Position numbers and translations under genes: made by a program. Positions 26,901-37,543 of a stretch of DNA of 64,000 bases are shown here, piece after piece (positions within the stretch are counted from its first letter, which is position 1; every line of letters begins with the position of its first letter). The stretch covers positions 3,750,501 through 3,814,500 of the forward strand of contig CM050662.1 in assembly GCA_027574665.1 (NCBI GenBank), written 5' to 3'. The stretch is from Rhynochetos jubatus (Eukaryota > Chordata > Aves > Eurypygiformes > Rhynochetidae). Below the pieces are notes generated by a model. The model was not told the origin of the DNA, ran no database searches, and saw nothing but the letters and a program-made list of their open reading frames with translations.

Positions 26901-29900
26901 CAAAAGCAAGAATTGAATGCAGGAAGGGAGAACAGAGATGTGAGCATTCAAAATCACGTCAGTCCTAAGTCGATCCATGGCACGTATAGACACGGATTTT
27001 AACCCCATGTTGCATTCCTTGTTAACAACTGCTCTTCCAGCTCATTTAAAATAGAGACTGAGAGAGTTGGGGTGTTCAGCCTGCAGAAGAGAAGGCTCCG
27101 GGGAGACCTTATAGCACCTTCCAGTACCCAGATGGGCTACAAGAAAGCTGGAGGGGACTTTTTACAAGGGTCTGTAGTGACAGGACAAGGGGTAATGGGT
27201 TTAAATTGAAAGTGGGGAGACTGAGAATAGGTACAAGGAAAAAAAAAAAAACCTCTTCCCAGAGAGGGTGGGGAGGCAGTGGGACAGGTTGGCCAGAGAA
27301 GCTGTGGATGCCCCATCCCTGGAAGTGTCCAAGGCCAGGCTGGATGAGGCTTGGAGCAACCTGGGCTAGTGGAGGGTGTCCCTGCCCATGGCAGGGGGGT
27401 TGGAACTGGATGATCTTTAAGGTCCCGTCCAACCCAAACCATTCTGTGGTTCTCTGAAATCCCTACTTCTTCGGTAACTGTACAGTATAACAGAAATCAA
27501 TTTACAGGGACTCACTGAAGTTGGGATGTCGTGACTGATTGGATTTTTTCAGCTGGAGAACCTTAAAATGAGTAAACACCAACCCCTGCTGTGCATAAAG
27601 GACAGTGGCAGTTGTTTCTGGGTAAATGTTTAATAGCAGCAGGCAAGCCGCTTTCACACGTGAGCGGGGCTTTCTAAACTGCTCGGTGTAAAACAGTCCT
27701 CAGCACACTACGAAAAAGTGGCTTTGCGCTCGTTTACAGTTTCTCTACCGGTTGCATCGTTACGGTAGCATGAGCTTAGTCTGAACAAGCCTTGTTTAAT
27801 CCTGTGCTAGAGGTAACCGTAGCGTTGCTGACTCCAGACTGTGTACGGATTTTTGGATGGGGAGGGTGGTTGTGTTCGTCCAGAGACTGGGGGTTTTATT
27901 TTACATAAAACTCAACCAATCTTGCTTTTGAAGAGAAGTGTGCAGATGTAGGCTCTGAAGTTAAAGAACCCATAGTATAAGGCCTTAAAAATCCCAAACA
28001 ATCCCTCAGTTTTGGGTATGCTGGACTTGCGAACGCTGAGCACTGTGACTGGCAGTAGCAGCCTCTAGGTATAACGTAGCTGTTAATAACCGTAGATGTA
28101 GGCTTCCTGTAGGGATGGGATTCAGTTTCTACAGAAAAATCCTCGTAACTGACCTTGTGCGACGGAAAGGTGCCGTATTCTCTTTCATGTAGACCTTGAG
28201 CTAAGGAGTGCCGTGCCCCAAAACGGGCAACAGCGTTTGTGAGTCTACGAGAGACTGGTGGTCAGAGAGGGGGAGATGATCCAGCACTGAATGCCAAGTA
28301 GTGCCTGCAGAACAGGCCTCCTCTGCAGCTTTTTGCACTTTGAGACTTTTAATCACACATCTGTAAATAAGTTTACAACGTCCACAATTAGCAGCAGCCC
28401 GAGGAGAGCAGTGTAATTAAAAAACCGCATTTTCAGGGTGAGTACCGTCCAGGCCAGCGAGCAGGATTGGGCACGGCTGAGGCTCGGCTAACGTTAGTAT
28501 AGCCAGGTCTGTAAAAATAAACGGCGGGTGCAAGACGGAGTGCTGGGGAGAAGGTCTCTGGGGGTGTTGAGACAGTTCTGAGTCAGATGTTGTTTCAGAA
28601 CTTTGGTCCATTAATTCTTGCTTAAGCGTTTAACTGTGTGGTCAACTTCGGGGGTTTTTGTCAGTTGAATGTGTATTAATAGCGCGTTTGTTTGGTTCAC
28701 GGAGGGTGCGTTTCTCTTTAGAGAGCAGATTGATTTTAAAGTCCTTGATTTTATCATTCGAAAAGCGTTACCTGGTGTCCTTAACTTCCGAAGTGACCGA
28801 TCCAGCGGCATGGTGTCCAGGCAGCCGCTCTTACACGGCTGCAGTAGACAGCGCTCCTGCCCTCGCAGCAGAGCAGTGTGTAACGCTGCGTGCGCGGTGG
28901 GTTTTGGTTGTCTGTCGGCTTTGGTACCGTCAGGTACAGACAGCACGTCCCAGGCTTTTACAGGAGAGTGTTCAGCAGTGATAGCACAGCTGTAGGGCTG
29001 CGGAGAGCTCCGAGGCAGAGAAAATGACCAAGAGGCAACTGGAAATGGAGAGAAGAAGGATGCGTAGTTGGAATTAGGGGTTTCAGGAGCTTCTTAAAGA
29101 GAAAATGTTCAAAGGAACAACTCTCTGTAAAAGATGGAAAAACCTAAGAAACCAACGTGACGGCGTGAATGCTGCGCGAGTGCGAGTCAGTGCGAGCGCT
29201 TGCGGTCAGCGTCTTTGCCCGGTTGGATACGTGTAAAGTGAGACTCTTCCGTGCGGAACTCCAGGGGCTCCAGGCTTGGAGACGGTTCCCCAAGTCTAGT
29301 TTTGCAGGAAGTTTGTCAAGTCTATGTGCCTAGCTCAACCTGAGTGGCATTTTGGGTATAAAACCTGCGAATTGATTCCTGATCTGAAATCTTCGTGGCT
29401 GTCAGTTTGTCAAGCTCCTCAGTAAGTAGGTGGCACGTCGGATGGCTTCAGATTTCAGTGGAATGGGGGCAGAGGGCATAAGGCATGAGAGGACCCATTG
29501 AAGTTCTTTCCACACTGAATGATTTTGTAAAATGAGGGACTTGTAAGGTCTATGAAAGCTCTTGGAGAAATTGAGTGTCACCAGGTGGCCTGTGCTTAGG
29601 GAAATTTTGACCTTTTCAGAAACAAATTACTGGGATGCTCTTAGGTGCGTCTAATCCGGGATCGCAATTATTCCTCGGGCAGAAAGCTGTATTGAGACTT
29701 CCTCAGCTCATCAGCAAAAGAAGCTTCTCCGAATGACTGGGGGGAAATCATTTTAACAATGAGATTATTATTTCAGTTTTATGTTGCTTTTGAGAAGAAG
29801 GGGAGAAAAATACGCAAAGCACGTTCGAGACTGTGCTGTTAATGAAAGGGCACAGGGACCTTTCAGACAAGTCCTGCTGTTCACCTTCCTGCAGTCAGTG

Positions 29901-30867
29901 CCAAAAAACCCACCAAAATCCAAAGAATTTCCAGTGTGCTCTGGTCAAACACTGGCCAAACAGAGCTTGAATTCCGAGAAGTGCAGTAACAAAAATAACC
30001 CAAACCAATTGCCTGCACCTTAAGGTCTCTGCTTGGCCGGGTGCCCTGGCCCCTCGCAGAAGGGCTCAGCCAGGGCGATTGCGTTTCTGGGTTACCTGCG
30101 TAGTTCCTGCGTAGCTTCCTGGGCTGCAGGCAGCTGGCACGGCCTGAGGAAACGAGGAAAAGTCAAGTCGGCATGAGGTTCTCTTTCCTCCCGGGTTGTC
30201 ACTTCACACCGCTGGCAGGTGTGGGGTAGCCCCCCTCTGCCGGTCCCCATGAGAGGGGGCGGTCTTCAAGCGTGAACAGGTGTCGCTGAAGACAAGTGCT
30301 GTATCCTGCCAGCCCCTCCTTCCGCACAGCCGGTTGAGCTGTGTGCTTGTGTTTTAAAGCAGTCACCTGTTCTGCAGACCATTAACGTGACTTTAAACCT
30401 TACATGACTTGTATATTTTTATAGTTTGTGTTTTCTTGCAGACAGAAATAATCAGTCTTTTTGGGTTTGGTTATTGTTCTGCTAGCGCAGTGGGAGAGAG
30501 GGTTGTTATAACTGTGTGAGTTTTCAAGCAATTAGGAAAATACCCGTTTCTTAAGTAGCCAGCCTCGTTAAACCCAATGGCCTCTCTTCAGAGAAGTTGC
30601 TGACGTGCCCAGTTTCACTGAAACGAGGTGAATTTAAAAAAAAAACCACCACGCCACCAGGATAACAAAGCACTGAGCAACAGTTATTTAAAGCAGGCTC
30701 ACAGCTTCCTCCTAATGTCGGTTGTTTTTTTTCATCTTTCAGAGTCTGATTTGTCCAATTTGGCCAAGCTGTACAGAGACGAGCGGTTGAAACAGAAAGC
30801 GGAATCCCTGAAACTTGAGCACTGTGAGAAGCTCTCCAGTCTGATTGGAATGCACAAAGGGGGCTGA
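17750..30867 (+). CDS. DNAJC18: DNAJC18, J-domain membrane co-chaperone
   Basis: DNAJC18 is an ER-membrane J-protein that activates cytosolic Hsp70 ATPase through its J domain (family knowledge). Seven coding exons join in frame: 17750-17787, 17950-18095, 19268-19453, 22547-22659, 24012-24121, 26121-26293 and 30743-30867, giving 296 aa. The J domain spans roughly residues 19-85, with HPD at 47-49 inside RFHPDKN. Then come the [12 protein letters not shown] segment, an acidic EEEEEN stretch, a transmembrane helix at about 170-186 ([14 protein letters not shown]), and the DUF1977-type C-terminal region with VPYYVDKNF and [13 protein letters not shown]. The protein ends LIGMHKGG. The ATG lies in strong Kozak context (GCCGCCATGA). 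Human DNAJC18 is about 358 aa because of a longer N-terminus before the STYSEEQL-like segment; that extension is not present here. Intron 6 carries a CR1 copy. No clear AATAAA follows the stop, so the 3' end is undefined. Confidence 0.95.
19454..22546 (+). other. DNAJC18 intron 3, nothing recognised inside
   Basis: A 3.1-kb intron bounded by CAG|GTTAGT and CAACAG. Open frames in it are unlike known proteins. An AT-rich stretch lies near 21870-22100. I see no RNA gene or transposon. Confidence 0.5.
27050..27457 (+). mobile_element. CR1 LINE, 3'-terminal fragment, sense to DNAJC18
   Basis: The 5'-truncated CR1 lies in DNAJC18 intron 6. Landmarks in order: GTTGGGGTGTTCAGCCTG, AGAGAAGGCTCCGGGGAGACC, GACAGGACAAGGGGTAATGG, GGATGCCCCATCCCTGGA, GCAGGGGGGTTGGAACTGG and ATGATCTTTAAGGTCC, ending near CCATTCTGTGGTTCT. 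An A-run of about 13 bases at 27239-27251 interrupts it. The 3' half is strikingly similar to the antisense copy at 32.8 kb. Confidence 0.92.
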
Positions 30868-32789
30868 CCAGGACACACACGTTCCGTAGTTTTATTTATT
30901 GCTGTTTTAACTTCTGGTTTTATTTTCCTTTGTATAAAAGGGAAGGAGTCTACTGTAAAGAGCCTGAAAATCCGCATCCTTCTGCATGTAGTGCAGAGGC
31001 GGGCCGACACAAGCTGTAGAGCTGGTGCTCGCTGTATTATACTGTACACTGTATTTGGTTCCAAGGACCAGTGGCACTTTGTAAACGAATCCCCTGGGAA
31101 ACGCTGTTAGTTTGGAAGCTGTCTTCATGGGTAGTTTGTCTGCCATCCAAACGGTATGTACGTCCCAGGGGAGCAGACAAACGTCTTGGCTTTCTGTATG
31201 TCATATGGACCCGCAGTTCACTCGCCCGTACGACCAGCGTGGTGCTCGGCATTAAGCGCGCTGGCCTTCTCCCGCTGATACTGCGCGGATGCCCGCGCTC
31301 CTACGGTGGCGTGGCACGTGAAACGGAAGGCGGCGTGTTTCCCCTTGGAGTGTCTTACGCAACGCGAAGTTCGGAAGAGTCAGGTACCCGCTTCGGGCGA
31401 GCGCCCGAGCACGCCGCAGCTCTGCTGTCGGAGGGGCCTGGCTGGAGCGCCGGGCCCGTCTGTTGCCTGGGGATTCAACGCGTGGCGCGACATCGAACGA
31501 GACAACAGGAGTCGGCAAATGGTGCTGAGCTGTAGAGAAAGGACGGCTGTGTTTATTTTCTCATGTTTTCAGTGGCATATTTTTAAGCTGGCTATTTAAT
31601 TCTGGGTTTTATCTGCAAACTCTTCTCCAGCTGTGACAGGGGTCCTGCTTTTTCTGGTACGGTTTTGATGTAGCATATTTTTACTCTGTCCAACAGTTAT
31701 GAATGTGTGACTGTAGCGATTAGTATTGCAAAGAAAAAGATCCATGTAGCAGTGTCCTGGTTTTTCTCCATTCTCCTTCACAAACCCAGGCATTTAAAGG
31801 CAGGTGGGGAATGGGTTACGCTCAGCAGGGAGCAGAGTATCGCTCCCCTTGAGCATCGTTAACTTCCTGAGCCCGTTTCTCTGGTGGGGTGACACAGGTG
31901 GGTACCCCACGAGGAATGAACTGTGCTTACAGAGGACATCTGCAAGCAGCACAGAGCCCGGAGGGGCTGGATCCTGCCCTCCCTCCCCACTGTGAGGACA
32001 CAGCATAGCCCCAGCGCGGACACATCTCTGCTCAAGTGGTACCTTGCTGCAAGTAGCGCAGGACGCCGCGGCTGGAGCCGGGAGGCAAAGTGCTCAGAAG
32101 TTGGAGTAGTGCTGGAATTCAAAGCCTTTAGAGCTCAGGCTGTTGGGGTGCAGTCGGGTTCCAGTGCTCTGGCCCTGCGCTGAGGGCGTCCAGCTGGCGC
32201 GGGGCACCAGGCACTGACACCGAGAGTGGGGAGCTGGACCCGTAGGCACCAGAAACGTCCCCTTGGTGCCCCGTCACGGCGGCCAGAGGTTGTGCAGCGA
32301 ACGGAGCTGGAAGCTGCAGGAAGAGCAGCTTTCCTGGTAATCTACACCGGAGCGGAGGTTGTCTTGGGCTTTGAGAGCTGCTGCTTCTGCTGATGAGACG
32401 TGCGTGTCCTGTACACGTGTCACAGCGACAGCAGCGTCACCGCTGCGTGTGTAAAAGCAACTAAAACCCAACATCCTGACTCCTTAAAGTTGTGTTTTTC
32501 GTGTTAACGTTTGTTCCCCGTTGGGCAGCTTTGCAGGAGCGCTTGGGGTAGTTAGGCAGGTTGTCAGTGCTTGGGACAGGGAGGGCGCCAGCAGCAGAGG
32601 CGGTGAGAGCGGGTTGTGAACCGTGCTCGGTGTGAGAGGCTGTGAGGGCAAAAGCGGTTGATTTTATCATTCTGACCTGGTAACGGGGCTGGGAGTGGGA
32701 TGGGCCACCTTGATCCTGGTATTTCCCCATTTTCAGCACACAGTATGAACACGTATAAAAGCAACATTCTTTTAATGCTGCTTTTCATG
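30868..32789 (+). other. DNAJC18 3' UTR and downstream intergenic DNA
   Basis: This stretch follows the DNAJC18 stop. It starts with an AT-rich block typical of a 3' UTR (TAGTTTTATTTATTGCTG near 30887). A CpG-rich patch spans about 31190-31500. I found no canonical AATAAA on the plus strand, so I cannot place the transcript end. No open frame here resembles a known protein. Confidence 0.4.
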
Positions 32790-33575
32790 CGTTAGAATCA
32801 TGGGAAGGTTTGGGTTGGAAGGGACCTTAAAGATCATCCAGTTCCAACCCCCCTGCCATGGACAGGGACACCCTCCACTAGACCAGGTTGCTCCAAGCCT
32901 CAGCCAGCCTGGCCTTGAAGACAGCCAGGGATGGGGCATCCACAGCTTCTCTGGGCAACCTCTCCAAGTGCCCCCCACCCTCTCCAGAAGAATTTCTTCC
33001 TGATTTCTCAAATCTCCCCACTTTCAATTTAAACCCGTTACCCCTTGTCCTGTCACTACAGGCCCTTATAGAAAGCCCCCCCAGGTTCCTTGTAGCCCCC
33101 TTTAGGCACTGGAAGGTGCTATAAGGTCTCCCCAAAGCCTTCTCTTCTCCAGGCTGAACACCCCAACTCTCTCAGCCTGTCCCCATGGCAGAGGGGCTCC
33201 AGCCCTCGGAGCATCTCCGTGGCCTCCTCTGGACTCACTCCAACCGGTCGATATCCTTCTTATGCTGAGGGCTCCACAGCTGGACACAGCACTCCAGGTG
33301 GGGTCTCACAAGAGCAGAGCAGAGGGGGGAGAATCCCCTCCCTCTCCCTGCTGGCCACACTTCTCCTGATACAGCCCAGGATACGGTTGGCTTTCTGGGC
33401 TGCCAGCGCACACAGCTGGCTCATGTTCAGCTTCTCATCCCCCAGTACCCCCAAGTCCTTCTCCTCTGGGCTCTCGATCCATTCCCACCCATCCTGTCCT
33501 GGTGCTGGGATTGCCCCGACCCAGGTGCAGACCTGCCCTTGGCCTTGTTGAGCTCCATGGGGTTGGCAGGTTGTA
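32790..33575 (-). mobile_element. CR1 LINE, longer 5'-truncated copy, antisense
   Basis: On the minus strand the element begins in the C-terminal part of the CR1 reverse-transcriptase ORF: translated pieces include [20 protein letters not shown] and [20 protein letters not shown], both diagnostic of CR1 ORF2. It then runs through the GACAGGACAAGGGGTAACGG and GGATGCCCCATCCCTGG blocks to a 3' tail with ATGATTCT at about 32793-32800. Frames are broken, so it is a dead copy. The 5' truncation lies near 33570. Confidence 0.92.
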
Positions 33576-36500
33576 GAATGTATTTCAAGGGTATTAAAGT
33601 GGCCGGATGTTGTCCCAGGTTCAGTATCTTCCCTGTTTGACCCCTGTGGCTGTAAAGGGATACGGGTGGGGGGATCTGGACACAACAACTTTATCAGACC
33701 CGTGCTGTCCTGCACGGAGCTGGAGCACGTACCTCGTATTTTGCCCTTAAAATAGATTTCACTCCCCATCCAAAGGCCTCAGAGTACTTTACGGAGGTGG
33801 GCGATCAGCGGTGGGAAGCACAGTGGTTTTGAGGGCCTTCCCTGCAGCGAGGATGAAGCAGATGAGACTGAAAGGTAAAAACAGGGCAACGAGCCGTGAG
33901 GCGTTCGCCGTCGCGGTCACGGGCGTTTCGGAGCGCTGTGCCGTGCCGCTGTTGTGCGCTGTGCAGGACAGCTCGGCTCTAAGGCGTCTTGGGCGATGAA
34001 CGCCAGCGCTTCGTTTTGTACGGAGCTCGCGTGCGTCGTTCTGAACGGGAAAACCCTATCCCGTGGCTGTTGAAATGCGTCGTTAACCGAAGGTTCCTGG
34101 CAAAAGGCCGTTCACTTGTACCGCTTTCTTGGGTCTCTGAAGGCAGGACAAGGTGTTCCCTGCGCGGGGCTGCATCCCGGGGGCGGGCGCTGCTGGCGCG
34201 GTGGGATGCTCCGACCTCTGGGGCAGCACCGGGGGCTTGCAGTGGGTTTGTGTAGCCAGATACATACGTTTTCAGTGAAAGACTCGGCCTTTCTGGGCCT
34301 CGCTCTTGGCCCAGCCCTTCCCCCGGGCCGTGGCCCCGGTGTGGGATTCCCGGCCGCGGCCCCTTTAAGACGGGGAGGGTGTTGCTAGGAGACGGGGAGG
34401 CGGGGCGGCGGCCGCCATTTGCGGGGGCGCGGGAGATGGCGGGGGCGCGGGGGCCCTGGGCTGCCGCCAGCCGCGGCACCGAGCCGGCACCGGGGGACCG
34501 GGGCTGGGGCCGTGGTGGGGGGCGCTGGCTCCCGGCCCCACGCGAGGAGGGGGCGTGCCCCACAGGCACTGCGCCTCTGGGGGCGGGGCCGAGGTGGGCG
34601 GGGCGATAGGGACACGCCTTCCGGGGCGGGGTCAGGGCGGGGCCGGGGGCGGGGTGGTGCCCCGGGCGCCTGCGGGGGCATCGCCCCCCGCCCCCTCGGC
34701 CGGGCCGCGCACGGCGCCCCCGGTGCTGCCTGCCCCGGGCTCGCACAGCCAGCCCCGCGGTGCCGGAGCGCTCGGGGTCTGCGGGAGCCGCCCGGTGCCC
34801 GTGAACACCGGGGGCGGCTTGGGAAGCCTCTGCCGAGCGGGGCCGGTGTTTCCTGCTCCTCGGGAGTTGCAACGAGCGGCTCCGGCGTGGGAGCGGCACG
34901 TCCTGCCTCCGGCAGCCGCCGCCCTCCCCCGCGCAGCCGCCCGCGGTGCCAGCGTTGGGGCGAGCCCGCCCGGGCCGCCCCCAGCCCCGGTTCGCACGCG
35001 AAGGCAGCGGGGAGCCTGCAGGCAGCGCCGTGCCGGCTGGAACGTTACACCCGTGTTTAATCAGCCGGTCTGGCTCGGCCTGGGCCCACCCGTCGTTCTG
35101 TAACGTGCTTGTGCCTGACAGGCGGCTCCCACCCTCCCCCCGAAGCCCTTCGGGTGCCGTCAGACGGGCTGGCCGGCGCCCCGAGCTCCCAGGGCTGTGC
35201 TGGGGCGGTGGAAGGAGCGCGGGGCTCTGCACCGTGTCCTCTTCCATTTCCTGCGTGGGCGTCACCAGCCACCCCGAGGAGGGGGGATGCGCCCCGGGAC
35301 CAGGAGGTGCGGGCGCGGAGCCCTGCCCGGCGGGTCGCTGGTTCCCTCGGTGCCGCCGCAGAGGGGTTGGGGCGGCCTGGGGACGCGGGGACCAGCCAAG
35401 CCGTCGGTCCCGGCCGCGCCCCAGCCGTGCGTTGCCGTAGGGCTGGCCCTACGGAGCAGGGGGCGCGCGGGGCCATCCCGTCTCCCGCAGCACTGGGCGC
35501 GGGTGCCGGGGAGCGGGCGGAGCGGGCGGCGGTACTTCCCGGCCGCCCTCGCAGCCGCCCGTAGCGTCGCCCCGCTCGTCGCAGCTGTTGACACCGTTGC
35601 GGTTGTGGCAGGGCCTGGGTGTGGGAGTGAGAGATGCTGCAGCGCTCTGCAGGCTCGTGCCCGGCGCGGGTGCTGGCCAAGGGGCAGGGGGAAGGTTTAG
35701 GGCGGTTACAGGAGTCGTTGCCCTAAATCTGTCGCAGCCGCTGCCAGGACAGCAGGACCCGTGGGCAGCTGCACGAGGACCTTTCCCTCCGTGCCCAGAG
35801 AGAGCTGCAGTGAGCTCCCGCTGGCCTGTTGTACCGTGCCCAGAGCTTCACCGGCGCTCGCGGCCCGTGTACCCCTTGTGCCCTCTCTGCCCTTCCCCTC
35901 ACCCCCAGCCCCCTCCTCGTACCCCGGATGCACCCCAGCACTGGCAAAGCACCCCAGGAGGCTCAGCAGGACACCAGTGACCCCGGGCTGGACCAGTCTC
36001 CCATTGCCACCCTGTACATGGCCTTGGGATGCCGGGCATGATCCTCGGTGGAGGAGAGGGAACAAAACAGCTTCTCTCGGGGATCTGGACCGGCCGGGGA
36101 GCAAGGGGTCAGCTTGGCCCGAGGGGATCTGCACCTCCCCTTATTGTGGGCCTGTACATCCCCCGGCACTGCAAATCCAGGGGGCTGCACGCGTGTCCCA
36201 GCTGCTCTGTGCCAGGGCTGGAGCCAGCAGTGAGTCCGCAGGTGCCTGCGGGGTGCCGTGCCCCGAGCCCATGCTGCGGGCACCCGGGGTGCCCCCGGCC
36301 AGCCCCAGGCGGAGGCCTGCGCCCCCCTCGCATGGCGACCATAGAGTGGTTGCAGCCCCCAAGCATCATCCCGAGGTTTTGGGGTGCAGTGTGCCATGCT
36401 GGCAGCACCAGGAGCTTCTCCCCTGGCATCCCACTGGCTCCCTGCAAAGCTGGGCTGTAGGGATTTGGGGATATGAAATCACACACTCTCTCTCGCACAA

Positions 36501-37543
36501 GGCCCCCGCGCCGGCGAGTGCTGCCCGCGGCACGTCTCCTCCGCTCCCGTGGGCACAAACGCCACCTGCAAGCGCAGCCCCGCGCAGCAGCAAAGGGTTA
36601 ATCGCCAGGCCAGCTACCAGGGAAGCTTTCCTCCCCTCCTTTTCCTTGCCAAGGTTTAAATTTAGTCCCTGCATGAACCCAGATGACTGGGGCATCGGGT
36701 TGCTCTGGGTTGGCAGTGCCGGGGAGCACCTGTTACCACCGCTTCACTGCAAAACCCCCCCGAAAGCTGGGGCTGAGCTCCGCCGGCGGCAGTCAGGGCC
36801 GGGACGCTGCGGAGACTGTCGTGCCGTGCCGGGCGCCCCGGCCGCTTGCTTTGGGTCCCCCCTGAAAAAGGCAAATGCTAGCCATCCATCGTTCAGCTCT
36901 TGTGAGTCCCGGAGGTGCTCGGTGCCCAGTTTGATTTCAGGTCTTGAGTTTGCTCCTGGCCGCTTGCAATTAGTTGTGGGGGAGCTGCTGCTTGGGGCAG
37001 GATTGTTTTGGGGAAGCCCCCAGGATGGAGACATGCCATCCTTGCAGCGAGACGGGCAGAGGTGCTGGGAAAGGAGCCGTGGCAGGAATGCAGCTGCAGC
37101 CGGGGGCCTGGCCATGCTCTCCTTACCAGGGATGGGATGTCCCCAGAGGGATCTGTGAGTCTCCCAGCTCCGGGCCAACCCAGCCTGCTGTGCCGGGGGG
37201 CACAGCCTCGGTACCTGTGGGGCACGTGGATGCCCTGGCACCTCGCCTGTGGGTTTGGGGAGCAGTGGCATGGGGTGAGGGGGCAGGGAAAAGTGCTGGC
37301 AGCCCCCCGGCAGACCCCTAAGGCTGGGGGCGGCAGCGGCATTCCTGCAATGCGCTTGGCATCGCCTCCCCCGGGGCTGGCGCTCACTGATGTCCATGTG
37401 ATCGAGGGGCTGCTCCGTCCCATCCAGCCTCTGTGACGGCGAGGGAGCCAGAAGGTCGAGCTGGTGTCCCCGGTGGAGCGTCCCCAGCACCGAGGAGGGT
37501 CCCCCAGCACCGGCTGGCACCCCTCGGGGTCATCCCTGCCGTG
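33576..37543. other. GC-rich intergenic or PROB1 5' region, no coding exon recognised
   Basis: Roughly 4 kb between the CR1 and the PROB1 start codon. Long open frames on both strands (for example 33979-35265 minus, 34419-35060 plus, 35761-37158 plus) come from the lack of A/T-rich stop codons; their translations are Arg/Pro/Gly/Ala runs with no family signature. Mammals carry SPATA24, a small coiled-coil protein, at this position; I found no exon resembling it. Part of the stretch is probably the PROB1 5' UTR. Confidence 0.45.
34150..35600. promoter_or_regulatory. Large CpG island without an assigned gene
   Basis: A dense CpG block with the usual promoter ornaments: GCGGCCGCCATTTGCGGG (34407-34424, YY1-type), GAGATGGCGG (34433-34442), many GGGGCGGGG Sp1-type boxes (34574-34655) and GTTGCTAGGAGAC at 34381-34393, which resembles half of an RFX X-box. 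It could drive PROB1, 2-3 kb downstream, or mark the former SPATA24 promoter. The island itself is clear from the sequence; its target is inferred. Confidence 0.65.

Noticed and set aside
33979-35265. 428-codon open frame on the minus strand and overlapping long frames on the plus strand
   Set aside because: They coincide with the CpG island, where stop codons are rare. Translations are Arg/Pro/Ala/Gly-rich with no domain or splice support.
35761-37158. 465-codon open frame on the plus strand before PROB1
   Set aside because: Pro/Ser/Ala composition from GC-rich DNA, no recognisable motif, different frame from PROB1. More likely 5' UTR or spacer.
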